DNA from: VRUE01 sp035260485
Lineage (GTDB): Bacteria; Actinomycetota; Thermoleophilia; Solirubrobacterales; 70-9
Length of the DNA stretch: 64,000 nt
Assembly: GCA_035260485.1 (NCBI GenBank)
Contig: DATFVC010000020.1
Span: 8,108-72,107 of the forward strand
Direction of reading: 5' to 3'
Shown here: piece by piece, positions 8,499 through 16,936 of the stretch
Numbering within the stretch: the stretch's first letter is position 1
Layout of the letters: the number at the start of each line of letters is the position of its first letter
Notes under the pieces: model-generated
What the model was told of the DNA's origin: nothing
Database searches by the model: none
The model's input: the letters and a program-made list of their open reading frames with translations, nothing else
Made by a program: the position numbers and the translations under genes

Positions 8499-8735
8499 AT
8501 GAAGCATCGAACCCAGCTATATCTGGACGAGGGCCAGTACCGCTGGCTCCGTCAACGGGCCGGCAAGTCGGGCAGCATCGCCGCCGCCGTGCGCGAGTTG
8601 ATCGACGCCGAGCGCGCTCGGCTTGCCGATCCAGCTGCCGATCCGCTGCTCCGTTTCCTCGTCGACGAGTCGCCCGGCCGCGGCAGCGAAGAGACGAGCG
8701 TGACGACGCTGGACCGCGACCTCTACGGCTCATGA
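8499..8735 (+). CDS. vapB: VapB-type antitoxin
   Basis: A 78-residue protein starting MKHRTQLYLDEGQYRWL, a ribbon-helix-helix-like N-terminal strand followed by a helix pair (SIAAAVRELIDAERARL). This is the usual DNA-binding antitoxin form that neutralises the PIN nuclease and represses its own promoter. Its ATGA stop/start overlap with the toxin gene supports the pair. A 44-residue longer frame exists but lacks similarity to antitoxins. Confidence 0.8.
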   Translation: MKHRTQLYLDEGQYRWLRQRAGKSGSIAAAVRELIDAERARLADPAADPLLRFLVDESPGRGSEETSVTTLDRDLYGS

Positions 8736-9145
8736 GGTCGGTCTTCGTCGACACCAGCGCCTTCGTCGCGCTGCGCAACGAATCCGAGGCTGAGCACGAG
8801 CGAGCGCGGACGGCGCTGTCGGGCCTGATCGACGCCGGCGCGACCCTGTTCACCTCGAATTATGTCTTTGCCGAGACTTACACCGCGTTGCTGGTGAGGG
8901 TGGGGCGGGAGGAGGCGATCGAGTGGGGCCGCCGCTTCCGGGCAGGCGAGGCAATCGAGCTGGTGCGGCTGGAGCCTGACGTGGAGGACGAGGCCTGGGA
9001 GATCCTCGAGCGCCACCGCGACAAGAGCTGGAGCTACGTCGACGCGACCTCGTTTGCCCTGATCGAGCGTGACGGGGGCGGCGAGGCGTTTGCATTCGAC
9101 GCCCACTTCTCCCAACGGGGCCTGCGCGTGATGCCGGAGAAGTGA
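8732..9145 (+). CDS. vapC: PIN-domain ribonuclease toxin
   Basis: 137 residues with the four acidic positions of the PIN active site: Asp7 in VFVDTSAF, Glu48 in NYVFAETYT, Asp104 in SYVDATSFALI and Asp123 in FAFDAHF. PIN toxins cut tRNA or rRNA with Mg2+. Coupled to the antitoxin by a four-base overlap. The complete acidic set suggests an active enzyme. The following gene, rph, is on the same strand but belongs to a different process. Confidence 0.9.
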   Translation: MRSVFVDTSAFVALRNESEAEHERARTALSGLIDAGATLFTSNYVFAETYTALLVRVGREEAIEWGRRFRAGEAIELVRLEPDVEDEAWEILERHRDKSWSYVDATSFALIERDGGGEAFAFDAHFSQRGLRVMPEK

Positions 9146-9195
9146 GAGGCCAACCACCGCGCCCCGCTGGTCACCTGCATGACAGACTCGCGTTT

Positions 9196-9918
9196 ATGCC
9201 TGCCTCGCGTAGCTACGACCGCGCCCCGGCCGACATCCGGCCGGTGGACATCGACCCCGGCTTCGTCGCCAGCGCCGATGGCTCGGCGCTGATCTCGATC
9301 GGCAAAACGCGGGTGATCTGCACCGCTTCGGTCAACGAGACGGTGCCGAAGTGGATGGGGGGGCGGGGCAAAGGCTGGGTCACCGCCGAGTACTCGATGC
9401 TGCCCGCCTCTACCGGCGACCGCAAGGCGCGTGACATCTCGCGCGGCAAGCAGGACGGCCGCGGGGTCGAGATCCAGCGGCTGATAGGGCGCTCGCTGCG
9501 GGTCGTTGTCGACTTCAAGGCGCTGGGGGAACGCAGCATCTACGTCGACTGCGACGTGCTCGAAGCCGATGGCGGTACTCGCTGCGCGGCGATCACCGGC
9601 GGCTACGTGGCGCTGCGGCTGGCCATGCAGAAGCTGCTCGATGCGAAGAAGATCGAGACCATGCCGCTCACTGGGTCGGTGGCGGCGGTCAGCGTCGGTA
9701 TGGTCGACGGGCGGGCGCTCTGCGATCTCGACTATGGCGAGGACTCGCGCGCCGAGGTCGACGCCAATGTGGTGATGACCGGCGACGGCGGCCTGGTAGA
9801 GGTGCAGGCGACGGCGGAGCGGACGCCGCTCTCGCGCGCCTCGCTCGACGAGCTGCTGGGCCTCGCCGAGATGGGCATCTCGCGGCTGCGCCAAGTGCAG
9901 GAGCGGGTAGCCGGGTAG
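9196..9918 (+). CDS. rph: ribonuclease PH
   Basis: 240 residues covering the whole RNase PH domain: GKTRVICTASV, KGWVTAEYSMLPAST, the basic RGKQDGRGVEIQRLIGRSLR segment, CDVLEADGGTR and LCDLDYGEDSRAEVDANVVMT. It trims tRNA 3' ends phosphorolytically. I use ATG 9196 rather than 9142, because homologues start near the SYDR(A)P segment. It is followed after five bases by rdgB, the usual actinobacterial order. Confidence 0.95.
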   Translation: MPASRSYDRAPADIRPVDIDPGFVASADGSALISIGKTRVICTASVNETVPKWMGGRGKGWVTAEYSMLPASTGDRKARDISRGKQDGRGVEIQRLIGRSLRVVVDFKALGERSIYVDCDVLEADGGTRCAAITGGYVALRLAMQKLLDAKKIETMPLTGSVAAVSVGMVDGRALCDLDYGEDSRAEVDANVVMTGDGGLVEVQATAERTPLSRASLDELLGLAEMGISRLRQVQERVAG

Positions 9919-9923
9919 CCGGA

Positions 9924-10523
9924 TTGATCTTCGCCACGGGCAATAGGCACAAGCTGGGCGAGATGCGCGAACTGCTGCCCGGGGTTGAGTTGGAGCCGCT
10001 GCCGGAGGGAGTCGAGCTCCCGCCCGAGGACGGCGAGAGCTTTGCCGCGATCGCCCTCGACAAGGCGCGCGCCGCGCACGAGGCGACCGGTGAGGCGGCG
10101 ATCGCCGATGACTCTGGGATCGGCGCTGTCGCGCTCGGTGGCCGGCCGGGCATTCACTCGGCCCGCTACGGCGGCGAGGGGGCGAGCGACGGGGAGAACC
10201 TGGAAAAGCTGCTGCACGAGGTTGCCGTGGCGGGAAGCGAGCGGGGCGCCTATTACGTCTGCGCTCTGGCGCTGGTCGAAGCGGACGGCTCCGAGCACGT
10301 CTTTGAGGTCCGCTGCGAGGGGCGCCTGATCGAGCAGCCGCGTGGCGAGGGAGGATTCGGCTACGACCCCGCGTTCGTCCCCGACGCGACGGGGCCTGAT
10401 GACCCCCGTACGTATTCGGAGATCAGCCAGGCCGAGAAGAACGAGATCAGCCATCGCGGCCGCGCCGCACGGCTGCTGGCCCGGCGCCTGAGCGCCGGCG
10501 GGGCGACGCCGGCGGGCCGATGA
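9924..10523 (+). CDS. rdgB: RdgB/HAM1 XTP/dITP pyrophosphatase
   Basis: 199 residues; house-cleaning hydrolysis of deaminated purine triphosphates (dITP, XTP). It shows the N-terminal ATGNRHK nucleotide loop, IADDSGI, the GIHSARY motif, EGGFGYDPAF, and the C-terminal KNEISHRGRA block. The start is TTG (9924), because TGNRHK must sit near the N-terminus and no ATG is available. The stop overlaps the CDF gene as ATGA. Confidence 0.93.
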   Translation: MIFATGNRHKLGEMRELLPGVELEPLPEGVELPPEDGESFAAIALDKARAAHEATGEAAIADDSGIGAVALGGRPGIHSARYGGEGASDGENLEKLLHEVAVAGSERGAYYVCALALVEADGSEHVFEVRCEGRLIEQPRGEGGFGYDPAFVPDATGPDDPRTYSEISQAEKNEISHRGRAARLLARRLSAGGATPAGR

Positions 10524-11431
10524 TTCACACCAAGAGTGGGGCTGCGGGACTCTCGATCGCCTCCAATTCGATCCTGATCGCGATCAAGCTCGCCGCGGGG
10601 GCGATCACCGGCTCGATCGCGATCGTCACCGAGGCGGTCCACTCGCTGATCGACCTGGTCGCCTCGGTCGTCGCCTTCGTCTCGGTCCGCAAAGCCGACG
10701 AGCCGGCCGACGCGGACCATCCCTACGGACACGAGAAGGTGGAGAACCTGGCGGCGACGATCGAGGGGATGCTGATCCTGGTCGGCGCGGGGGTCATCGT
10801 CTTCGAGGCGACCCACCGGCTGGCGGTCGGCTCCGAAGTCGAGAGGCTCGGTGTCGGGATCGCGGTGATGGGCCTCTCGGTCCTCGCCAACCTGCTTGTC
10901 TCGACGGTCCTTTCGCGCCAGGCGAGGGAGCACGACTCGGCGGCGCTGGAGGGCGACGCCGCCCACCTCCGCACCGATGCGCTCACTTCGGCGGGGGTTC
11001 TCGCCGGCCTCGCGATCGTCCAGGTCACCGGCATCGTCGCCTTCGACTCGATCACCGCGCTCCTCGTCGCTGCCGCGATTGTCATCGCGGGGCTGCGGAT
11101 CATCCGCCGCTCATCCGGAGCTCTGGTCGATGAAGCGCTGCCGGACGCGGAAATGGACCGGATTGAGGCGGCGATTGCCGCCTCCCGCACCCCCGAGGTA
11201 GCCGGCTACCACAGGCTGCGTGCCCGCCGCGCCGGCAGTCGCCGCTACATCGACTTCCACGTCCAGTACCGCTCGGGAACCAGCCTCGAGCGCGCCCACG
11301 AGCTCGCCCACCAGATGCGCGGGGAGATCGAGGCCAGCCTGCGCCGCGCTGAGGTTCTGATCCACGTCGAGCCAGAGACCTCCCTGCGCGACCCGCGCCA
11401 AGAGCGCTCCGGTCCCTTTCGTGCCGGTTAG
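10520..11431 (+). CDS. cation diffusion facilitator family transporter
   Basis: A 303-residue CDF protein with about six membrane segments and a cytoplasmic C-terminal domain. The HSLIDL motif in helix 2 and HLRTDALTSAGVL in helix 5 supply the His/Asp residues of the transport metal site. DHPYGHEKVENLAA is the family signature. It exports divalent cations (Zn, Co, Fe or Mn) by proton exchange; the metal is not evident. Translationally coupled to rdgB by ATGA. Confidence 0.92.
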   Translation: MIHTKSGAAGLSIASNSILIAIKLAAGAITGSIAIVTEAVHSLIDLVASVVAFVSVRKADEPADADHPYGHEKVENLAATIEGMLILVGAGVIVFEATHRLAVGSEVERLGVGIAVMGLSVLANLLVSTVLSRQAREHDSAALEGDAAHLRTDALTSAGVLAGLAIVQVTGIVAFDSITALLVAAAIVIAGLRIIRRSSGALVDEALPDAEMDRIEAAIAASRTPEVAGYHRLRARRAGSRRYIDFHVQYRSGTSLERAHELAHQMRGEIEASLRRAEVLIHVEPETSLRDPRQERSGPFRAG

Positions 11432-11437
11432 GCCGGT

Positions 11438-11587
11438 TTAGGGATTTGGCAGCAGATTCACCGCGGCGGCGAGGCCGACGGCGATCACGGTGACCGTGTA
11501 GCCGGTGTAGCCGCTGATCGCGAAGAGGATGGCGGCGATCGCGCAGACGGCGACGACGGTTATCCAGGAGGCTCGGGCCAAAGACAC
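11438..11587 (-). CDS. small hydrophobic membrane protein
   Basis: 49 residues from a GTG at 11587, with two membrane-spanning stretches (WITVVAVCAIAAILFAISGY and TVTVIAVGLAAAVNLL) and almost nothing else. It is divergent from the 11609 gene, 21 bases away, and convergent with the CDF gene. The longer frame back to 11869 is antisense to the neighbouring gene and was discarded. No family recognised. Confidence 0.5.
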   Translation of the reverse strand: MSLARASWITVVAVCAIAAILFAISGYTGYTVTVIAVGLAAAVNLLPNP

Positions 11588-11608
11588 GGGGCCGGTATTT
11601 TCACCCAG

Positions 11609-12046
11609 ATGCCAGACGCACAAGCGAGCGGGACGGTTTCCGGCGATGCCGCCGCGTGCGCGCTCGCCTATCTGACCGAGATGTCTCCCGACCTGCGCGC
11701 CGCCGCGATCGTCGGCCCCGGCGGCGCCGTGCTGGCGGCCAGCGCCCAGCCTGATCGCTGGGGGGAGGATGTCGCGACGCTTTTCGACGTCGCCGACCGG
11801 GCCGGCGACGGGGCGGTCGAACAGGTCCACATCGGCACCGAGCAGGGCGAGGTTTTCGCACTGCGCCACGCCGGGCTGACCGCGGTGGCGGTGACCGAGC
11901 GCTTCGCGCTGGCCTCGCTGACTTTCTTCGACATGCGCTCGCTGCTGCGGGATCTCGCGGCGGGAACGCCGCTTCCGACTTTCACCCCACAGGAGGGTGG
12001 AAAAAGTCGGAAGCGCCGCTCGGAAGGGACCGGCGATGCCACCTAA
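11609..12046 (+). CDS. hypothetical protein, roadblock/LC7-like
   Basis: 145 residues. The AAIVGPGGAVLAAS strand-turn-strand and the alternating pattern after it resemble roadblock/LC7 domains, which act as GTPase partners, but the match is by eye only. The C-terminal tail is lysine/arginine rich. It overlaps the next small gene by 11 bases and belongs to the run leading into tldD-tldE. Confidence 0.65.
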   Translation: MPDAQASGTVSGDAAACALAYLTEMSPDLRAAAIVGPGGAVLAASAQPDRWGEDVATLFDVADRAGDGAVEQVHIGTEQGEVFALRHAGLTAVAVTERFALASLTFFDMRSLLRDLAAGTPLPTFTPQEGGKSRKRRSEGTGDAT

Positions 12047-12260
12047 GCCGCACCGGGTGCTGCTCGACCGTGTCTCCGGTTACGCCGACGAGGCGGCCGC
12101 CTACATGCGCCGCCGCCGCGCATCGCGCCGGCCCTTCGCCCGTCTCTACTACTCGGGCGGCCGGGCCGAGGACCACGCAGAAGACTCGACGGCCGGAAGC
12201 GAGCTGTTCGTCGCTGCCGGCAGATTGATCGAGGTTGCCGGGAAGCGGCCGAAGCCGTGA
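12036..12260 (+). CDS. small basic hypothetical protein
   Basis: 74 residues beginning MPPKPHRVLLDRVSGYADEA, rich in arginine, with no membrane segment or metal motif. It is squeezed between the roadblock-like gene (11-base overlap) and tldD (four-base GTGA overlap), so it is translated as part of this operon. I do not recognise the family. The start at 11997 would add 13 residues from the upstream gene's frame. Confidence 0.6.
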   Translation: MPPKPHRVLLDRVSGYADEAAAYMRRRRASRRPFARLYYSGGRAEDHAEDSTAGSELFVAAGRLIEVAGKRPKP

Positions 12261-13654
12261 GCCAGGGAGGACAGGAGCTGCTCGACCCGGCGGTTGCCGA
12301 GATCGTTCTCGCCCGCGCTCTCTCCCACGGCGGCGAGTTCGCCGAGGTGTTCGCAGAACGGCGCGCGGGCTTGACCCTGGCGATCGACGAGTCGCGGATC
12401 GAGTCGGTCCAGTCCGGCGCCGAAGAGGGGGCTGGCGTGCGGGTTCTGAGCGGCGCCACGACCTACTTCGCCCATGTCGACGGTCTCGACCCCGCCGACC
12501 TCGAGCGGGCAGCCGACGAGGCGGCGTCGGCCCTGCGGGGTGACCGCGCCGTGCCGCAGCCGCTGAGCGCTGAGGAGACGAGCCCGCAGCCGATCGAGCG
12601 CCCGCCCGAGGAAGTTCCCGCCGCGCGCAAGGCGGAGCTGCTGCGCGAGCTCGACGAGCGGGCCCGCTCGGCCGGCGGCGAGATCGAGCAGGCGACGGCC
12701 TCATACGGCGAGGCCAGGCGCGAGGTGGCCGTGGCCAACTCAGACGGTCTCTTCAGCGGCGACGACCGCACCCGGGTGCGGATCGGCGCCCAGGCCGTCG
12801 CCCGCCGCGGCGATCGGGTCGAGACCGGCGCCGAGACGCTCGGCGGCCACCGTGGCTTCGAGCTCTTCGACGACGACCCGGCTGCGATTGCGGCGACCGC
12901 CGCCCGCAAGGCTCTTACCCTGCTCGATGCCGGCCCGGCGCCGACCGGCTCGATGCCGGTCGTGGTCGGCGGTGGTTTCGGTGGCGTCCTCTTCCACGAG
13001 ATGACCGGGCACGGGCTCGAGGCCGACCACGTCCAAAAGGGCGCCAGCGTCTACTCCGACAAGCTCGGCGAGATGGTGGCCCAGCCGTTGCTGACCGCGT
13101 ACGACGACGGCGGAATGCCGGGGGAGTGGGGCAGCGACGCGATCGATGACGAGGGGACGCCGACCCAGAAGACGCGGGTAATAGAGGACGGCCGCCTGGT
13201 CGGCTTCCTCTATGACCGGCAGAGCGCCGATCGCGACGGCGTCGCCTCGACCGGCAACGGCCGCCGCGAGAGCTTCCGCCAGCTGCCGATCCCGCGCATG
13301 ACCAACACCTACATCGCCCCCGGTGAGGCAGAGCCCGAGGCGATCATCGGCGAGGTCGAGAAGGGCTTCTACGCCGCCTCCTTCGCCGGCGGCCAGGTCG
13401 ACCCAGCGACCGGCGATTTCGTCTTCGGCGTCAACGAGGGCTATCTGATCGAGGGCGGCAGGGTGACGCGGCCATGCCGGGGAGCGACGCTGGTCGGCAA
13501 CTGCCTCCAGGCCCTGGCGGCGATCGACGCCGTCGGCAACGACTTCTGGATGAAAACCGGGATGTGCGGCAAGGGGGGTCAGAAAGTGCCGGTCGGGACC
13601 GGCCAGGGCCACGTCCGGATCGCCGCGATGACGGTGGGGGGGACGGAGGCGTGA
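12257..13654 (+). CDS. tldD: metalloprotease TldD
   Basis: 465 residues; the active subunit of the TldD/TldE protease that processes modified peptides. The zinc site HEMTGH (residues 247-252) followed by GLEADHVQ fits the family's HExxxH motif. The C-terminal MCGKGGQ and PVGTGQG segments are also conserved. GTG start overlapping the previous gene; its stop overlaps tldE in the same way, as expected for obligate partners. No modified-peptide precursor gene is nearby. Confidence 0.95.
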   Translation: MSQGGQELLDPAVAEIVLARALSHGGEFAEVFAERRAGLTLAIDESRIESVQSGAEEGAGVRVLSGATTYFAHVDGLDPADLERAADEAASALRGDRAVPQPLSAEETSPQPIERPPEEVPAARKAELLRELDERARSAGGEIEQATASYGEARREVAVANSDGLFSGDDRTRVRIGAQAVARRGDRVETGAETLGGHRGFELFDDDPAAIAATAARKALTLLDAGPAPTGSMPVVVGGGFGGVLFHEMTGHGLEADHVQKGASVYSDKLGEMVAQPLLTAYDDGGMPGEWGSDAIDDEGTPTQKTRVIEDGRLVGFLYDRQSADRDGVASTGNGRRESFRQLPIPRMTNTYIAPGEAEPEAIIGEVEKGFYAASFAGGQVDPATGDFVFGVNEGYLIEGGRVTRPCRGATLVGNCLQALAAIDAVGNDFWMKTGMCGKGGQKVPVGTGQGHVRIAAMTVGGTEA

Positions 13655-15006
13655 GCGCTCTCGCCGAGCAGGCCACAGGCGCGGTCGAGCAGGCCGTCGC
13701 GGCAGGCGCCGGGGACGCCGAGGCCTACGCAAGCGAAGCGGAGAACCGCGAGGTCCGTGTCCACGGCGGCGAGGTCGAGAGCCTGGCGGCGGCGACCCAG
13801 CGCGGCCTCGGTCTGCGCGTCTGGATTGACGGACGGGTCGGCTACGGCTTTGGTACCGACCTCTCCTCGCGGGGGGTTGAGACGATTGCCGCGCGCGCCG
13901 TCGAAGCCGCTCGGGTCGCTGATGAGGACGAGTTCGCAGGGCCTCCCGACGCCGAGGGTGAGCGACCGGCCGTTGCGGGTCTAAGCGATCCCTCGCGCGG
14001 CGAGTGGCCGCCGGCCCAGATTGCCGATCTGGCGCTGGCTGTGGAGCAGACCGCGCTGGAGTCCGACTCGAGGATCGCCGCGGTCGAGCAGGCGGTCTAC
14101 TTCGACAGCGCCGAGCGGGTCGCGATCGTCTCTTCCTCCGCGGTCGGAGGCGAGTATGAGGCGACGAGCTGCTACGCCTACCTGCAGGCTCTGGCCGAGG
14201 GCGAGAACGGCCGCGAGACCGGGCTCGGCTTCGATCTCGCTCGCAGTCCGGCCGGACTCGACCCGGTGGCGATCGGGCGCGAGGGCGCTGAGCGTGCCAC
14301 CGAGATGATCGGCTCGATCAAGCCGGCCTCCCGCAGCTGCCCGGTGGTCCTCGATCCGACCGTCGCCGCCAGCTTTGTCGGCCTGCTCGGCAAAGCCGTC
14401 GGCGCCGACGCGGTGCAGCGGGGCCGCTCTCCGCTGGCCGAGCGGCTCGGCGAGGAGGTAGCAGCCGAGGCCTTCGTCTTGCATGACGACGGCCTTGACC
14501 CAGATGGCTTCGCGGCGGCGCCGATCGACGCGGAGGGAACGCCGCGCCGGCGCACGACGCTGATCGAAGCCGGCCGGCTTCGGACCTTCCTCCACGATTC
14601 CTACACCGCCCGGCGCGGCGCCGCTGTCTCAACCGGCAACGCGGGGCGCTCCGGATACCGCTCGCCGCCCGGCGTCGCGGCCTCGAACCTAATCGTCAGT
14701 CCGGGGGCCGCCAGCCTCGAGCAGTTGCTGCGCGAGGCGGGTGACGGCGTCTACATCAACGACGTCGCCGGCCTTCATTCGGGCGTCAATCCGGTCACCG
14801 GCGTCTTCTCCGTGGGCGCCTCCGGGCGGGCGATCAGGGGTGGCGAGCGGGCCGAGCCGCTGCGCGAGTTCACCATTGCCAGCGACCTCGTCTCGATGCT
14901 GCGGGCGGTGCGGGCGGCTGGATCGGAGCCTCGTTGGGTGCCCTTTGGCGGCTCGGTCAGCGCCCCGCCGCTGCTGATCGGCGAGATGACGGTTAGCGGC
15001 TCCTGA
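13651..15006 (+). CDS. tldE: TldE/PmbA-family protein
   Basis: 451 residues, the non-catalytic partner of TldD. It shares the fold but has no HExxxH motif, with VLDPTVAASFVGLLGKAVG where TldD has its zinc helix. The RLRTFLHDSYTARRG and the closing RWVPFGGSVSAPPLLIGEMTV segments match PmbA. GTG start (13651) overlapping the tldD stop as GTGA. Together they should form the heterodimeric protease in the cytoplasm. Confidence 0.93.
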   Translation: MSALAEQATGAVEQAVAAGAGDAEAYASEAENREVRVHGGEVESLAAATQRGLGLRVWIDGRVGYGFGTDLSSRGVETIAARAVEAARVADEDEFAGPPDAEGERPAVAGLSDPSRGEWPPAQIADLALAVEQTALESDSRIAAVEQAVYFDSAERVAIVSSSAVGGEYEATSCYAYLQALAEGENGRETGLGFDLARSPAGLDPVAIGREGAERATEMIGSIKPASRSCPVVLDPTVAASFVGLLGKAVGADAVQRGRSPLAERLGEEVAAEAFVLHDDGLDPDGFAAAPIDAEGTPRRRTTLIEAGRLRTFLHDSYTARRGAAVSTGNAGRSGYRSPPGVAASNLIVSPGAASLEQLLREAGDGVYINDVAGLHSGVNPVTGVFSVGASGRAIRGGERAEPLREFTIASDLVSMLRAVRAAGSEPRWVPFGGSVSAPPLLIGEMTVSGS

Positions 15007-15081
15007 GCGCCAGGTGCGCCATTACGCCGAGTGCGCTGTTAGATTGCCGCCCGACCTCAACGACGACGGAGGAGCATCGAC

Positions 15082-15360
15082 GTGACCAAGGCTGAGTTTT
15101 TGGACCAACTGGCAGCTGACGAGCGTGTGGGCAGCAAGAAAGCCGCGAGCGACGCGCTCGACGCGGTGCTCGACACGATCACCAACACCCTGAGCGGCGG
15201 AGGTGAGGTCAGCTTCACTGGTTTCGGCAAATTCCACGTGGCCGAGCGCGGCCCGCGCCAGGGCGTCAACCCGCGCACCGGCGAGCGGATCACGATCCCG
15301 GGCGGCAAAGTCCCCCGCTTCTCCGCCGGCTCGGCGCTGAAGGCCAAGGTCAAGGGCTGA
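15082..15360 (+). CDS. hup: HU-family DNA-binding protein
   Basis: 92 residues: N-terminal helices (TKAEFLDQLAADERVGSKKAA), FTGFGKFHVAERGPRQGVNPRTGE as the DNA-intercalating arm with its conserved NPRTGE tip, and a final GSALKAKVKG. A nucleoid-associated dimer that bends DNA. It lacks the long lysine/alanine tail of mycobacterial HupB. GTG start with GGAGGA at 15068-15073. Confidence 0.95.
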   Translation: MTKAEFLDQLAADERVGSKKAASDALDAVLDTITNTLSGGGEVSFTGFGKFHVAERGPRQGVNPRTGERITIPGGKVPRFSAGSALKAKVKG

Positions 15361-15674
15361 GCTCCAGAGCACCCGCCAGATTTCTCGCCGCCGCCGCCGT
15401 TCTCTGCGGCTTCGCCGTCGTGATCGTCGTGATCGCGACGGCGCTCGGCGGCGGTGATGGCGGCGGCGGTTCCGGCAATGGCTCGAACCGCGCCGGGCAT
15501 GTGAAGCAGGGTCATGCCAAGGTCCATACCCCGAAGTCCTATGAAGTGCAGAGCGGCGACACGCTCACCTCGATCGCCCACGAAGTCGGCGTTCCGGTCG
15601 CCACCATCCTGCGGCTCAATCCCGGGGTCGATCCACAGATCCTGATCTCGGGCGAAAAGCTGAAGCTGCGGTGA
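15357..15674 (+). CDS. membrane-anchored LysM protein
   Basis: The C-terminus is one LysM domain (YEVQSGDTLTSIAHEVGVP, then ILRLNPGVDPQILISGEKLKL), which binds peptidoglycan. It follows a Gly/Ser linker. A GTG at 15420 gives 84 residues but leaves only half a membrane helix. The frame stays open upstream through ARFLAAAAVLCGF, which would complete a normal anchor, and a CTG at 15357 overlapping the HU stop is the only plausible start there, with AAGG just upstream. I give the longer form; the start is uncertain. Confidence 0.75.
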   Translation: MSSRAPARFLAAAAVLCGFAVVIVVIATALGGGDGGGGSGNGSNRAGHVKQGHAKVHTPKSYEVQSGDTLTSIAHEVGVPVATILRLNPGVDPQILISGEKLKLR

Positions 15675-16936
15675 GCCGCAACAGGCTGGCCACTCTGTTC
15701 GGCCTGCTCGCGGTGATGTTCGCTTCGTCCGCGGGTGGCTCTGCAGGGGGGACCGCCCCCGAGGAAGCTTTAGCTACCGCCGGGGGCGGTGGGTCCCCTG
15801 CAGCGACAGTACCCGCGGCCGAGGTGCCTGCACCTCGGCTCGAAGCGCGCGCCTGGGCGCTGGTCGACGCTCGCACTGGTGATGTGCTGGCGTCCCATGC
15901 GGCCGGGCGACGGTTGCCGGTCGCCAGCACGACCAAGCTGATGACCGCTTACGTCGCCCTGCACGAGCTGGCGCTGGAGAGGATCGTCAGGGCGGCCCCA
16001 TACAGGGCGGAATACGGCGAGTCGCTGCTCGTGCTGCGGCCCGGCCAGCGGATCAGCGTCCGCGATCTTCTCTACGGCCTGATCTTGCGCAGCGGCAACG
16101 ATGCCGCCTACGATCTCGCTCGCGCCGCGGCTGGATCGGAGCGGCGCTTCGTCGGCCAGATGAACAGATACGCCGCGGCACTCGGCCTTGCCGACACGCA
16201 CTACGCCAACCCGATCGGACTCGACCAGCGCGGCAACTACTCCAGCGCCGGCGACCTCGTCGCGCTGACCCGGCGGCTACTCGAGATTCCCGCCTTCGCC
16301 AAGATCGCGGCCTCGCGCCGCGCACTGCTGCGCAGCGTCCATCCCCCGCGGCGGATCTCGTCCATCAACGAGCTGCTCTCCTTGGCGCCTTGGGTCAATG
16401 GCGTCAAGACCGGCCACACTTTCGGCGCCAAGTACGTCCTGGTTGGCTCGGGTCGGCGCAAGGGGGTCGAGTTGATCGCCGCCGTCGTCGGCACCGAGAC
16501 TGACGAAGAGCGCTTCGATGACACGCTGAGCCTGCTCGAATATGGCTTCTCGAAGTACCGCAGGCGAGTGCCGATCCACGCCGGGCAGGCGTTCGCCGAG
16601 CCGTCGATCCGCTACTCGGGCGGTGCGTTGCCGCTGCGCGCAGCGAGGACCGCCGCGGTCGGCTTGCGGCGCGGCCAGCATCTCTCGGTCAGAGTGCGAG
16701 CCCCTGAGGAGGTCGAGGGTCCGCTCGGCCGTGGCGCCGTGCTGGGTCAGGCGGTCGTCTTGGTCGATGGGCTGCGGGCGGCTTCGGTGCCGCTGCGCGC
16801 CGGCCGCGCCGTGCCGAAGGCGAGCACACTCGACCGGGTGCGCAGCTTCCTCGACGACAATGTGCTCTGGATCGTGTTGGCGCTGTCCGCGATACTGATC
16901 GCAGCCGTCCTTCTGAGGCGCCTTAGGCGACAATGA
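15671..16936 (+). CDS. dacC: D-alanyl-D-alanine carboxypeptidase (peptidase S11)
   Basis: 421 residues with a signal peptide, a low-complexity Gly/Ala/Pro linker, the penicillin-binding catalytic domain and a C-terminal membrane anchor with an RRLRRQ tail. Active-site motifs: STTK (residues 86-89), SGN (141-143) and KTG (246-248). It removes the terminal D-Ala from peptidoglycan stem peptides outside the membrane. Residues 24-45 of the linker are encoded by a 21/23-base imperfect inverted repeat, which looks like an in-frame insertion. GTG start overlapping the LysM gene; symbol is approximate. Confidence 0.92.
   Translation: MSRNRLATLFGLLAVMFASSAGGSAGGTAPEEALATAGGGGSPAATVPAAEVPAPRLEARAWALVDARTGDVLASHAAGRRLPVASTTKLMTAYVALHELALERIVRAAPYRAEYGESLLVLRPGQRISVRDLLYGLILRSGNDAAYDLARAAAGSERRFVGQMNRYAAALGLADTHYANPIGLDQRGNYSSAGDLVALTRRLLEIPAFAKIAASRRALLRSVHPPRRISSINELLSLAPWVNGVKTGHTFGAKYVLVGSGRRKGVELIAAVVGTETDEERFDDTLSLLEYGFSKYRRRVPIHAGQAFAEPSIRYSGGALPLRAARTAAVGLRRGQHLSVRVRAPEEVEGPLGRGAVLGQAVVLVDGLRAASVPLRAGRAVPKASTLDRVRSFLDDNVLWIVLALSAILIAAVLLRRLRRQ
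15741..15803. repeat. long inverted repeat inside dacC
   Basis: CTGCAGGGG...CCGCCCCCG (15741-15761) pairs with CGGGGGCGG...CCCCTGCAG (15781-15803) with a two-base bulge; the 19-base loop contains AAGCTTTAGC. The arms end in CTGCAG at both outer edges. It is in frame and falls in the disordered linker, where an insertion would do little harm. Confidence 0.85.

Noticed and set aside
8732..9145. The vapBC pair as evidence of a mobile island
   Set aside because: Base composition and codon use match the flanks and no integrase or attachment site is visible.
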